64,000 bases of DNA from Plasmopara viticola (lineage: Eukaryota; Oomycota; Peronosporomycetes; Peronosporales; Peronosporaceae): NCBI GenBank assembly GCA_001695595.3, contig MBPM02000039.1:186001-250000 (forward strand). The letters run 5' to 3'. Positions 42,815-56,370 of the stretch are shown here, one piece after another. The position numbers were made by a program, and so were the translations under genes. Within the stretch, counting starts at the first letter, position 1. The number at the start of each line of letters is the position of its first letter. The notes under the pieces are model-generated. The model saw only the letters and a list, made by a program, of their open reading frames with translations, had not been told where the DNA came from and did not search any database.

Positions 42815-45800
42815 AATTTAACTGCTGAGTCTCGTTTCTTAAATCCACCCATCGAGTCACCCAGCCGAGTCATTATGCTTATGTGAAGTGTTTTAATATC
42901 GCACGTGCCTCGATCACCATCCGTGTCTATAATGAAATGATCTGAAAATAAAATTCCGCGACACTTCAGTCTCATCCATACTCTTGCTGAGGCCAAAAAG
43001 TATGACCTCAGTCCGAGTATTGTCTATTCCAAACAAAGACTTCCACCTCTCATAGCTCAGTGCACAAAACAGCCATCTTATCTGTCATTTTGTCTTTGAT
43101 TAGTTTCTGCTCAGGCTGATTCACACAGTGGCGTTGCTTTACTTATTCTCGTACCGATCGTTTAGGGGTCTCGTGTTCAGGTGTGGTTGCTTTTGCTTGC
43201 AGGTATCTTTATCTTGCATCGTTGAAGAGACCTTTACGCTTAGCGTGCGATTTGCCTTCTCAAACATGCACAGAAGCGTTTGTCATGATATAGAAAATAA
43301 TGATTCTCTGAAGAGCTAAGCCATCTCGCTTAAAAAATAGCAAGATCTGTCTTTCGGACGTGCACACTACAATATTATCAAATGACTTAAGCAGAGCTAA
43401 AATGTCTTACGGCCTCAAAGTATATCGATTTGTCTTCCTACACATGCACAGGAGCGCAAGTTGAATTCCGAGCTGATAATTGGTCTTCTTGACAACCAGA
43501 CTTGGTCACTAGCAAACCGTAATCTGACTGCTGATGTCAGTCACGTAATTGGACTAGATATTCTGCAGGCCATTTAGATCCAAGTATACCCTAGATTAAT
43601 TTACTAGTTGGCAAACGAAAATTCTTCTACGACCGTCGAATTGAAGAGGTTTAAAAGTTTACAATGGGTATGTTCGATATGGTTCTTCATTTTGAGTTTT
43701 TTCATAAAATGATTACAGATTTATTGGTAAATTGCTTACTATTCTATATGTGCCTTTGACTTTCGTGCATAACCAGCCTCGAGTTTGAATCGTCACGTTA
43801 AATTATTATCCATACTATTGCGTCTAGCGCTTAAGGTTTGCTTGCGTCGTGTTCAGCTACACTACATGCATAATCTTCATTCTATATCTTTCCGTTGGAT
43901 TCCATAATGATGCCGTCCGTTTTTTTGTGGCGCGCCTTGTGTCCACGAGTGATGGTTCACCAAATTTACATTCTACAACATTTCCATTTTGAATCTTGAA
44001 ATTTTTTATTGTACTTAGTTTATGTGCTTGCTTATCTCTCAATTACTTCCATGCGGCCTGTTGATTAGCACACTTTGTAGAATGAATGGCTAGCTGTTCA
44101 AACTGACGCAAATTCTTTCGATTTGAAAATTTATTCTCTTAACTTAATGGTTATTGAAGCTCTTTTGATAATGCATTCAAAGAAACGATGGTATGTCATT
44201 GCAGCACACCTAACTTTACCTCTACCTCTACATCAGCGTTTTTTGTTTCGCTTGTGGTCATAAAACCGTTTTCGTAGAGTGGCTGCAGTGCTACCCTTTA
44301 TAAACAATCAATTTGTTAGCATTGGTGGTCTTATAGATATATCCGGCATCATTTTACCATAGGCCTTGATATATCGGCATCACTGATATCATGAATAAAT
44401 GAGAATTCTTTTGATTAATCTTCAGAGCTTCGACAAGCTTTCGGAGCCACTCGATATGATTGAGCAAATGATGTGCGTAAGCGTCCTTTTTCATAACTTA
44501 ACATGTGTGAATCATCATTGCTCGTGCATTCAATCGCTTATTTATCGTATGCAAATTCACTGGCGCAGCCACATTGATATGCATTGCCTCTTTTGCGTCA
44601 TCAGCACCCGTCAATTCTTCGTCACTTATAGTGAAAGGTGTAAATTAATATAATAAAGTGTTAAGTAAAAACTTTACACAAGTCATTTTGTACTTAGCAG
44701 CGAAAAAGAAAGAATACTCAAAAGATAGATTTAATAGACTGGACCAGGAAGTGCCCACGCTATTAAATATGCCAAACAAAGTCGTCTGACACGGACACGA
44801 CACATGTGCCATTCAGCTTGCAAGCTAGCGGAAAGTATGACGTGTTGGTAATACCAAAATCGACTATCAAACGCTTTGTTGATATTTCGCTATTGATGCT
44901 ATGACATCAAAATTTGCTCACAGATACCCAGTCAGTTCTTTTAAGGACCCAGCAGACTCGGATGAGTCTGTCTACATCCATTTCTCAGAGATTGTAGTCA
45001 GCTCATTCGTGTATATCATGCCTGCGAAGACATTTTGTACACCCTTGAGCTCGTCGTACACTGCAGTCAAATCTCTTTACAAGCTCCTTTCATTTTTGCT
45101 AGCACTGTGGGAGCGTGGGAGCAAAAGCCTGCGAACATTGCGTCTGGATCAAAGGAGCCCTAGAAAAAAAGATTGGTAGCCTAAGGTTCTCTAAGTATTA
45201 ATTTATTTATGTTATAATGGTAATTACGATTGACAGATTTGGTTTCGCTCATCAAATCAATAGAAGCAACGTTCATACATGCTACGGAATGAATTTGAAA
45301 AAATAGTTGGCAGGATTAAACCCCCCCTCGAATTGTTCAATGCTTGCGTCGAATCTTAACAAGCTCACGTCTTGCTTTAGACAACGGGGGGACATTACAA
45401 GCTGGTTGCTATGAATCGAGGCTTTTAGTATCAAGCATTTTGCAAAAATAGATCGAGTATTTTACTTGAGTCTTAAATTGCAGAGGAGTTGCAACCGAAA
45501 GCATTCACACCCTCATCTTTTTGCTGCCTCTTTGTACTCCGTTTTGGTCGTTAACAACCAAATATTGATATTGATTACTAAAAAGAACTATCTTGCGACT
45601 CCTAGGAGACCGATTTACCAAACGAAGTATCAAGTATACCTTCGACAATGAAGAAGCGCTTAAGGGGAATATGGTGCATGTAATCGCTGGTTCGTACAGC
45701 AACCAAGTTCAGATTTGCTCCATGAATGAACATTAACTCTACAGCACTCTAAATTATACTTAGATGGCATTCGAAGACATCAGAAGTAGCCATTAATTGT

Positions 45801-45901
45801 GTCGATATTTGAGTTCACAATAAAAGGAAAAGTTTAAGACCTGACGTAGGCTATTCAGGTGGAGAAAAGTCACCGAAGTACCGCATCGCATTCATCCATG
45901 A

Positions 45902-46051
45902 GACCGTTTCAAATATGTGTCAAATTTTAGCTACTTGGGCACTTCATTCAGCACATATATGACTGGTTCACACGCGCATACAAAATATTTTGATCGCCGT
46001 ATCCTTGCCTCTTATAGAATGAAGACTCAGGAGATGCCATGGTCTCACTAA
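45902..46051 (+). mobile_element. Possible LINE reverse-transcriptase fragment
   Basis: A 49-codon frame reads DRFKYVSNFSYLGTSFST, then YMTGSHAHTKYFDRRI. The FKY...YLG block followed by a basic Arg pair resembles the segment after the catalytic core of non-LTR reverse transcriptases (the FKYLG region). It ends in a stop, and no catalytic core is found next to it. The match is short, so this is tentative. Confidence 0.35.
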
Positions 46052-46559
46052 CCTCAAGAAGCTGTATCTGCTACATAGCAGAGAAATTAAACAAGGTGAA
46101 GAGCTTAGCTAAGAGTGTGCAACAGGGTTGGTGACGCAACTCCGATGCGCTTGGGCCTAAAGGAATCGAGACTAATGTGAAAAATCATATCACTTTTTAA
46201 GGTACTAGCAAGGCTTTAAGACTATCGAAAGTGACTAAATCCATCATCACATACAGTTAATTAAAAGAAACCCCGTCACATTTCTACAAAAGCGGACTAC
46301 TACAAACCTTTCAATTTTTTAATCAACGTCTAATTTTTTTCTGTATGACATAGACGCAACACCTGAGATGCTTTACTATACCCATAAGCTTTGTTGTATC
46401 AGTACTCAGAACCTAGTTGAGAAGACTTTTAATATGGCTTCATCGATACCTCTAAAGGTAAATGAACGGTATGTTACACAAGCAGAATTCGAGGTTTTAG
46501 AAGCAATGAAAATGATTCCATGAGCCTCACATAGCCTGAGCTTCTGGCAAAATGCACTC

Positions 46560-46612
46560 ATGCATGTCAGGGCCGATCATTTTCGTGGAAAATGATCGGC
46601 CCAGACATGCAT
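46560..46612. repeat. 53-nt near-perfect hairpin, 24-bp arms
   Basis: The arms at 46560-46583 and 46589-46612 are reverse complements except for one mismatched pair, around a 5-nt loop (CGTGG). The core of the left arm is GGGCCGATCATTTT. Such structures can be joined terminal inverted repeats of a DNA transposon, a foldback element, or a structured RNA site. No ORF overlaps it. Confidence 0.8.
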
Positions 46613-49600
46613 CAATATTAACTCCCGCGTTGGGTACGCAAAAGTTGAGTCACAACAGCATTGGTAGCACCAAAGTCTACAATCCAATCTAATGGATTAG
46701 TTACCATCGCAAGTGACGATGGCTCTGAGCTCGCAAGTCTAAAACTTAGTGATTATTTAGAGCCAAGAGAAACGATCACTGCAACAACTAGCTCGGGGAT
46801 CACAATGCAATGGGGATGATCGAGCGCCTTAATAGAGCTTAATCACAGAGACTAACTAGAAAGATTCCTTGAGGATTGCACACAAAACTCGTTAGCAATG
46901 CTAAAGTTGAAATATAATAACAGAACAACCAAAACCACTAAATTTCTCATCTCGACAATTATAGCCTTACATTTGTCGGCATCTGCTTTCGTCGCGCATT
47001 CGACACAACATCCGTAAAAGGTGCAAACGTCTTATGTCATTTTGAATTGATAATGCTGTATCTCTGCTTGATTTTCATACCATGCGATAGTTATCACTTT
47101 AGCAAAGGCGGGTAGGCTAGGACGCCAAAAAGCTTCAATCATTTTTTGGGCTGGCTTTGATCTGCTTTTCTCTGGTACTTAGTTGTGATCATATATATGC
47201 TTTTCAGTATAATCCTCAGTTGTTAAGACAATCAGCATGTGCTCAAGATGCGATTAATCTCACGGCAGTACTGCTTCATGTGTTTGAATATCGCTCGAGA
47301 AAGCCGGAAATCCAATCGTTTTTGGTAATTGTACGATGCCTGAATAGCTTTGATAGTTACAAGTCGTCCATACGGCATGTCGTTACCGAGAACACAAAAT
47401 TTTAGAGCAGTAGCATTGTACCTTATGACCTTCTCACACTACTTCCCACTACGAATCTCTGTCTCGTTTGCTTGGAGTAGTAATCAAAGATAAATGATGA
47501 ACCATTAGTTACTTTCATCGTACCTTATATATGCTTCTAGTCCATATTATTGGAAAGACCAGTCTGTCTGGGTCATGGTCAAGCAGCTTTTTTGCAGTGG
47601 AAACTTTGAAGCCATTTCTTCCAAGCGGTGTTGCACGAGTACAATTGATCTGCACATCGCCGTCGATAGACCTGTGAATCAGTGATAATTGACGATTTTA
47701 TGTTGAAATAGCGTGTATTTATTGACAGTCTTCACGGATACACCAGCAAAAAGTAGGTACTTTAGTGTCACTATCGCTCATTGATATTTCAACGTGGAAG
47801 GGACATTTCTTCAAAAAGTGACAACCCAAAGCCATAAAATAGGTGTCATACCAGACTGAAAACATTTTTCAGTGTATTGGGCTGCAGGACCGTGAAGCCT
47901 ACTATTAAATTTGGATAATGTTGATCTTCCTTGTAGGAGCAGGAGCACATAATTCATTTCTTAACCTGAGCCTGGATCCGACAAAAATCTTTCTTGGCAT
48001 GCTGACGAATTTTCCAGGTGCTAAACTTGAGACATCTTACAAGATGCCTGATGCGGAGAGCTAAATTAGCGAAGGAAAGCAAAAAAGATTGTCTGATTAC
48101 CACGGAAGTCTTTGGCTTTGGTAAGCAAAGCTTTAAATATGGTAGAACTAAGCAGCAATTTAATCAGGTACCGCTGTTTGACTTCATTAGCGGTCGCCTA
48201 TCTGAAAAAAACCAACTTATTATAGTTCTTTGTACAGACGTCATTAACTTATTCATCAAAAATCCTACCTACATTTGCATCGAGACGTTGAATCTGCTTG
48301 ACATTAGCAGACATTTACCAGCTGTTTTGAGCTATGCAATGCACGTATCTAGGCGACTAAAGACGCGAAGACTAGACTCGGTGTGTTTGTGACTTGGCTT
48401 TAGGCCTCTATGCACGACTTCATTACCCCATTTATCGTTCGAACCAGACTATGATATTTGCTCAGTCAGCATCCGCAGGTATTCCCGTAATATAGTCATC
48501 AGTAATGATGACCTCAATTCGTCTGGAAGTGCTGCATAAATGAAGAAGATCGAGGACCTGCTGGTCTGGTACAGAAAGTTGAGTGTAGTCCCTTTCATAG
48601 AGGCCATCAAGCCTCCGCGCGAGTTGTTCTGTCTCCGGTATTGTATACCTGTCATTTCTATCGGAGAAAAATGTCATGTCTTTAACATTGTCCAATATGT
48701 CTTCTCAAGCATTTCAATTTTGCAGTTAGCATTTGAGTAGTTACAAAGGTCAGGATGTCAAGGCCAATATCACTATGACGCTGCAACATCTAAACTTACC
48801 TTTGTGATCCTTGTTACGGTCTTTTGAGCGCTAGAACTATCTCAGCTGTTCATGTTTGTAACAATCTTGAACGCGATGCAGTGAAACACACGCTTGTAGT
48901 CGAAGTGACTGCTTTTGTCATTGCGGACATTCGATGGAATAACAGCTTCACTTCCATTGAGTGCATGCTCGCGGAAGCAATTGTAAGTCTAAATTTTCGT
49001 GATCACCAAATTTTATATAATTAGCGTATCAAATAGTTTCAAAGATCTCATCTATATTATGGTTTGGAAACCAACGTCAGATCGAGTCTAAGTAGCAACA
49101 TAAATACATCAGTGGCAGTCAGATTCGGGTGCCACTATTGATCGAAGATCCATAGCTTAGACTACCTAAGAGCGATGCGTACCTCGAAGGCGTAAGATTA
49201 GGTAGCTAGCACATTCTCAAGCTTGTCTTAGGCTGGATACATTCATTCAGGTGAGACTTTCTGGACTTACCGTTGTAAAAAGATACTTAGGATTCTTTCT
49301 ATAAACCGCGGACACGTGTTTCTTTAGACCCTTGACGAAAACCTTGCGCTAGTTTGCTAATAGCTTATAATCAATGGGACGGCAAACATTACTTACATTA
49401 ACCATCTTGTGTTAGAACCAGATTGCACCATATTGGAAGAAGAAGTGGTCACTGAAGCTCCTATATACTTAAATGCTCGAATCAAAGACAACGCATTTAA
49501 ATTTGCTGATCAATCTAAAAGCAGTTAAGAAATGTAAAGTGCGATATTACTACTAGAAAATTTGGTCGACTTCATGCCGTCAGCCAATTCTACTCGGTTT

Positions 49601-50541
49601 CTTACAGGGACGATATTTATACAATTTCACTGGATCTGTATGAGAGGGGCCTCAATTCTGTGATATTGGCTGTCGTTGACAAAGTTGCGCCCCTAAATGC
49701 CTAGTGGTCAAAAATTTTAGAATTATCTTCGGTCTTTTCCAGACTTTTGGTTAGTCATCGACTTCGTCTGAAAAAGAGAAGTAATTATGGTGCAGCCAAT
49801 GGACCGAGTCGATCAATATGCTAATGGTTATCATCGGTACCGGTGATGTGATAACAGTCAGAGCGTTGCTGTAGTGGAGTGGTGCGTAAATTGTGAGCGA
49901 CTCTGCTTTTACACGTTAATCGCTCTATTCCTTAGCATGCGTGGCCAGTGGTAGGTTCAGGCAGTTTGCGTTAGTCTCATTTATTTATTGCTGCATCGAG
50001 CATCTCTCATGGAAGGTAGCATCAGCTGCATGCCCTATATGACATGGTTTTTATAAGACAAAATATCATCAGCGGTCACTAATGGTGCCTGCAAATACAG
50101 CAGCTTACATCCGTTTGTCATATCATCACAGACAAACCGGTGAAGATGTTTGCTAAGCGGAATGTAATCGACTTAAAAACCCTAGCATTTGCTGCATGCT
50201 AGGCAAAGTATAGCTATAAATATATTAGCAAAAGGTGAAGTGATGCGAAATTCACTAAGCAGCGCATGCCGTATATAGCGGTCGCTAAACTTCCAGACCA
50301 AGGTGCCCTGGACGTCTTCTGATACGTTCGGAGCGGTACTTACTGGGTTGCGTCCCTATTTGATGGCATCCCTTTCGTACAATTCGTGCAGCGATCTGCT
50401 ACGCGAAACTGAATATTGATTTTTTTAATCATGAATTTTTGGCTTCAAAAAGCATAATTCATAACTGAACGCCACATCGACGCAGGTGCATCTATTCGTA
50501 CGACAAGACTTTTAACCACCACAAGATTCCCATGCCCTGTT

Positions 50542-50800
50542 CATGAGGTCACCAAAAGTGAGAACAAAGTAGGAGAGGGCGCAGTAAGAAAAAAACATTC
50601 TACATGGGCGGCCCTGGTGTCTGAAGTCACCAAAGCAGCGGGCAAGGGGCTATATGACTCATTTACCACTGGCCAGTCCACAATGGCCTTAAAATTAGCA
50701 ATATGTCTTTGAAGCTCTTGCTTTTCAATAAAGCACCCTGATAATTTTGCGTCGAATGCACGTGTGCTCTGCATGGCAGTCAACTTGGTCGCGAGGAAAC
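50542..50800 (-). repeat. Dispersed repeat, copy B, with coding potential
   Basis: This is the better-preserved copy of the repeat also seen at 42578-42814. On the minus strand its frame is open for about 100 codons (for example KLVIDGAHRIAGFLATKLTA, then GCFIEKQELQRHIANFKAIV), ending in a stop at 50541-50543. The protein is not recognised; a retrotransposon gag or accessory fragment is one option. Confidence 0.55.
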
Positions 50801-53800
50801 CTGCAATACGATGTGCACCATCAATGACCAGCTTGAGCCAATTGACTCATGTAAAAAAACTGTTCGATCATTCAGTGTTCAGTAAGTGACCGCTAACCTT
50901 ATAAAGTTCGTTGTGAGCAATAGACTGCACCTGAAGGACCTGGTTCTTTGACACAACATTTCATTTCTTATCCTTTATAAGCAACTAAATAAATTGTGCA
51001 AGTGCTTCTCTAAAATCTCAAGGGTGCATGCACCGATAGAGTTCCTCCCATTTCTCTAAGTCTTCTTATTTTAAGGCTACATCTGATGCAAAAGCTCGAA
51101 AACACGTAACGGCACGTTGCATGCTTCCGCAAACAAACTTAATCACATCCAACAAGAGGTATTCCATTTTTCTTCAACTTTCAAACGAAAAATCGCGTGG
51201 TCATATTGAGGACCAACCCGTGGTGCCCAGGTTAGATCCTAAAGAAGCTTAGGCACCCTTGCATTATTCTGGTCTTTGTGCTATATGGCCTACCACAAAG
51301 GTTGTGTTTGCGCTTTGGTGGGCAAGTCAGTTTGCCTCGCCCGCCAGAGAGCCGTTCAGGTTTGGATGATTGGGAAAGAGCCCTCCTCTCATCACGATAC
51401 GAAACACGCGCCTATTTCTCTCCTTCGCCTGGTGGTATAGAGGCACCCCCGCTTTTGGACAAATAAGAGATATGTAAATCGGTGCGGCCGCTCTTATGAG
51501 CTATCGTCTAGCTCTTTTGCTTCTAAGGCTGCAAAGAAACTCTAGATCGATGGCACTGTTGTCAAAATAGCCTTATCGTCTGGGGCAAACTCCAAAATGT
51601 ATAAGATTTGTCGTCAGACTTGCCAATCATGCGCCTGTAGACGCAGGGAAGTCTACGCTCTTAAAGGGATAAGACTTGACCAAGAATGGTTTCTTTAATA
51701 AGGTCAACAATGTTAAAAACCAGAAATAAGAAGGATACGACGAAGACAGCAACTACGGGGACATTAAAGGTGAGCTCAACGGCCGTTGCTTGCAAAGGAG
51801 ACGATGTGAAAAGGCTTCAAGCTTTAAGCCATTGAGAGGCGACATGATCGTGCTCCCGCCAAACACTTTTTATGGCTACCAATGTTGCTTCGTGCTCAAT
51901 TTCAACACGACCACGTTATGCTTTTCGCTCACAGCAACAGCGACGGCTACCATAGATTGATCGAGCATTTAGGCACTCAATATACCGGTTTAAGCCATGA
52001 ACGCGATATAGTCGAACTATAAAGTGTGGCGCCACGAATCGTTTCTAAAGGATTTCACTGGAAGAACTGACTACCACTAACAAGCCTAATCAAAAGGAGT
52101 CGATTATTTGACGGATTCGAGGACGAGACAATGCCATGCCGCCACCATTAACTTAAAACCCATGTCTTTTTAGGGATCTGAGCTTGAGTTGTCATTTGGG
52201 GTTACAGGCGTCAGCGGTGCGCCTCGCGCTTGTGTGGTCCATACAGAAGGTTTGACTTAAGTAAAGAGAGATGCGCTTGCCCACATCGATGGTTTCTTAT
52301 GTAAATTCGATCCCCTTGACCTGTTAGTCATTGTCGCTTCACACAAAATTCTAAAGAAGGCACAAATCGGTCTTTCTCATTAGGGTTATAAGGGTAAACA
52401 ACACTATGATGAAAGCAAACATTTTTGGCATGTCTTTTTGAAAGGCTAACGTCCTGCCCACCCCATCATTCGCGAGTAAGGCTGCCTTGTGGCAATATAT
52501 GCGTCATTCATCAACAAAGAAATTTCTTCTTTTCTTTCCTTCGAGGATGGGATCTTAAGGCTGAGAGCTTACGGTGTACAGTAGGCGCTACTGCTGGAGC
52601 TTTCTGTGCCATTGCTGCCTATTCTTCTCAGCTTCGACTTTGCTCGTAGGAATTGAACGCCATGACACGTTTAAGCTATTTCGCAACGGAGAGAGCTACA
52701 CATTTAGACGCCTCCTCGTGCCCATAAAGATCAGAAATCCTTCCGATTGACCATCTCTAATATGGGAGTTTGATTGGAATGAGGACTTGAGCTCTATCGA
52801 AAATGTAATTAGCAGGAGTTGATAGCTTCCACTATCGAAGCCTCACTCCGCAAACAAGTCAATGTGAGTGTAATTATCTGAGCCCCGTCTCGCACTTAAT
52901 CTTTAAAGTGTTGGCAGCAACACCAAGGAAACAATATAAATTGCTATTCAAAAAGGAGTTGGGCTTCAGATCGAGTCACTCCTCCGAAATGCCGTCTAAT
53001 TAATTCTGTGGTCTACCGACCCGCTGACTCGGACCTATTTCTAATTGACGTAATTGTTGCCAGGCTTTAAAATACTCGCTTCTCTGGATGCGGTAAGCAA
53101 GGACACAAATCCGTAACGAGGAAGTTTCCGTCGTGCACAAGCGCTTTGTAGGATATTGTAGAAGACGCAATCCAGAGCCGGGGAGATAGTATATTTAGCA
53201 AGGGTGGCGCGTTCAACTCAGGAATCTAGTGTGGTGTATTACTACACATCATAGGTTTATGTGATGTGTACGAAGATAAGCCTTGACAATGTCAAAATGA
53301 GTAAGCAACAGCAGCCGGGTGCTGGTAGTAAACGCGAACATACAAGGGTGCAGAAAATAGCTTTAGTCTTGATCGATACTATTTCGTCGCGAAATCTTGC
53401 GTGTCAGTAAGGAATTGCAGCCATCGAGAATAGATTGACTGATGCTTTAAGCGAAAGCAGGAAATTCCAATCATTTTCGCTTTGTCTGACTAATAGAACA
53501 GCTTCAACTTCACTAAGCTTGGAATAGATCTGGCTGTAAAGATTGATAAATTTGACAGCACCGATTTGCTTCTTGCCGCTAGTATGGCGATTTTAAGACT
53601 TGTCGTTGCTGTGAAAGCACAGATTCAAATCGGTTTGCAAAACAAAAATATAGGTGCAAGTCGCCTTACCCTCTATAGTGAGTGAGTGAGTATTTTTTTA
53701 GCCTTGTCGTGCGTACGACACTTTAAGATAGAGACTGGACCAGCAAACGCCTGACATATAAATACAGGGGGTATTAAAGATACCATCATGTCCAAAAAAC

Positions 53801-56370
53801 TAATGGTCGAGGAAAAATCTTTTAAGCCTTTTTTGGTAAGTAGTCAAGTACTTCAAGCAGCACCAGCTGTTACAAACGCTAGCTATAGCGCTTCATATGC
53901 AGAAAGCGGTGGGTAGCATATAGTCACTTGCTGTAACACAACCTTTACTCGGGTAATCAGGCCCGTAAGACACACTTGAATATTCAAATTTAATGGTGTT
54001 GAGCATTGTATCTCGTAGCATGATTAACAAAATTTTGCAAGTGGGTAAGCTAAGAACAAAGAAACATTGGACAATAGATGGATAGCTAACCATAACAAAG
54101 AGTGAGATACATAGCTCCATTGAGGGAGCTGAAACAAATGGTCCCTAATTGACTATAGCGACCCTGCCGTTGACAAAGAGAGCTCTTTCATAAGTTTAAG
54201 GTGGCCATTGTATTACGGAGGTGCGCCTCAATACGGGGCACTTGCAGAGTCGCCGTAGTTACTAAGCACGAAGATACTAAGCTACTAAGCTTCTGATTGA
54301 CGATCTCTTGAATTGGTCTTGTAGGCACCGTCCGCTGCGCCTTGGCCTACAGATCCCAAGGATCCGAAATTACTTTTAATGGAAGCAAATTTAGTTATAA
54401 CAATGTGCCCTAATCTAAACTCGACTTCCAGACGCTGCCTCATGTTCAAGGCGCCCTCCAGGATCTAATTGACGAATTCTTTTTTAGTGGCTTCATATGT
54501 CGTATATTTCTATATCGAAGCCTTTGCTCCATTGGCTTACGTTTACTAGCTGCCACTGATGCCACAAGCGCTAAAAGTCATTCTGAGCCACCATTTCAGA
54601 TTGAGCGTTTCAATGCTTAGCAGCCGAAAGCGCCGCAATTCTAGCCGCCTTCTCAACACGCCTAACTTGCAAAAGTCAAATGAGCCATTCCAGTCTCTTT
54701 AACAACATCGAAGAAGATTTTTTCCCGTGCCAAGTCTGCCATAGTCACACAGCGCCTTGTTTAGAGGAAGCGTACCAATTAATTTACACTCTTTCAATGA
54801 ACAACTTTTTTACAATCCACATTTTGAAGGGGATAGATGAGCAGTAAAATGCATTTTAAGTATTAGTTCTCGATAATCGATAAGATAGATAAGGCCCATT
54901 GATTTAGACACATATCTAGTTATGCAATAACTTAGAATATCATTGCTTATGCTAAATGTTGATGCTGATTGTCGATTATCTTTGTTCAGGAGTTTTTGTT
55001 TTTCTTATTTTTGAACTTGGTGAATTTTCTCAAGATATTGCAAGATTTGCTGGCCAATACCCTTACACCAGATTTTCATCAGAGCCTCGGCGTGTGTGCG
55101 CGGATGCAACAATCAAACATAAGCCCGCACGTGGGCTATCGACAGAAACTGCCTCGCTTTAAATCTTGGAAGTGCGCATGTAGGAGAAAAGGTCGAAGAT
55201 TTTACGATTCCGTGCATGGATGAGTTTTAATAAAGAAAGCGTCTGCAACTAGTCTATTACCACATGTTGAAGTGTTGACATCAAGTCTCGTTCTTACACG
55301 GATAGACACAAAAGCGCAAATTTGTAATCGAATTATTTTAATTTCGTGTTCGTAGAGCCAACAAAACCGAGGGCGCAAAGCAATAGCTAGCTTTGCTGAA
55401 ACATCTTCAAAAGGCTCGCACCGACACAAAGTACGCATTTGAATCGACCACATTTTTTAGTCAGTTCACAGTGTAAAGCTGGAAATGTGGCCATTACACC
55501 AAGGCCGAGACTGTCGGTATTTGGCGATGAGTGCGTTGCAAAGCCCTTGTTCAATTGCGTTGGTAGTTTGACCATTTGTACGCTTAATCCTGCCTTACTA
55601 CTATTCCAGTCAGCCCGACAGACGCTAACGGGTGACGTTATTGACGACGTCTTAATAAAACTCAAATGTCGGCTTAGAGTATCCTGACCTTCAGAGACAA
55701 GCGAGGTACTTAAATCGCTTTAAAAAAGATATAGGTGGAATTAACCCTGGAATTGACCCACCGAAAAAGGATTAATCTGACTTGACCAGTGTACACTCGG
55801 TCAACACCACCGAAAGCCCACTGGCGCTTCTTCACAAACTGCTTTGATCGCTTACTCTAACCTTCGCAAGACCAGCCCTCTATAGCACGAACACACTAGA
55901 GCATAAAACACTCTTCATCAAGCAATCACTCAAGATCACGCTTTCGATATTTCAGTCGTGGTATAGAAAACTACGTATCATCTGAGATTTGCTGCAACTA
56001 AATCTCTTATATTAACAAGTAAAAGGCTCATACTACTCTCAACTATACGTATCATTTGAGACAATTAAACGTAGTATAGAGTACACCATAGCCTCGGCAC
56101 TGATCGACACACATGTTTACGTCCAAGACGTCAGTGCAGGGCCGTTTTCTCACTTGAAAGTGGTACCCAGCACGTATCCGATGATTTGCCTCTACTCACT
56201 TGGGTTCACTATGCAGGGTTCGTGTGGTCCACACTGCCCTCCACCTCATTTCTGTTACGTGTGGGTACGTGCTCAGACGAGATCAACCAAAAGGTCCCAG
56301 CCCGAGCCCAGCCCGTGCAAGTAGGACTTGGCATTGCTCCATTTCACGCGACGTTTGGTACAGTCCGACG

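Larger units (their letters stand above)
41951..56370. other. Large AT-rich desert with repeat fragments
   Basis: About 14.4 kb without an intact gene. Recognisable contents are listed separately: a two-copy dispersed repeat (42578-42814 and 50542-50800), a LINE-like fragment (45902-46051) and a hairpin (46560-46612). Other frames of interest, none assigned: 48018-48392 plus (124 codons), 48462-48695 minus (reads ETEQLARRLDGLYERDYTQL), 52174-52383 plus (70 codons with one stop) and 52425-52649 plus. A GAGT simple repeat lies near 53690. No tRNA, rRNA or CRISPR-like structure was noticed. Confidence 0.45.

Noticed and set aside
48462..48695. 78-codon minus-strand frame reading protein-like
   Set aside because: Looks possibly coding, but the start is TTG, no domain is recognised and no flanking exon could be found; left in the desert description.
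56200..56370. 57-residue N-terminal extension of the mucin-like protein
   Set aside because: It would begin at TTG and would bury the signal peptide that starts cleanly at the ATG at 56371.
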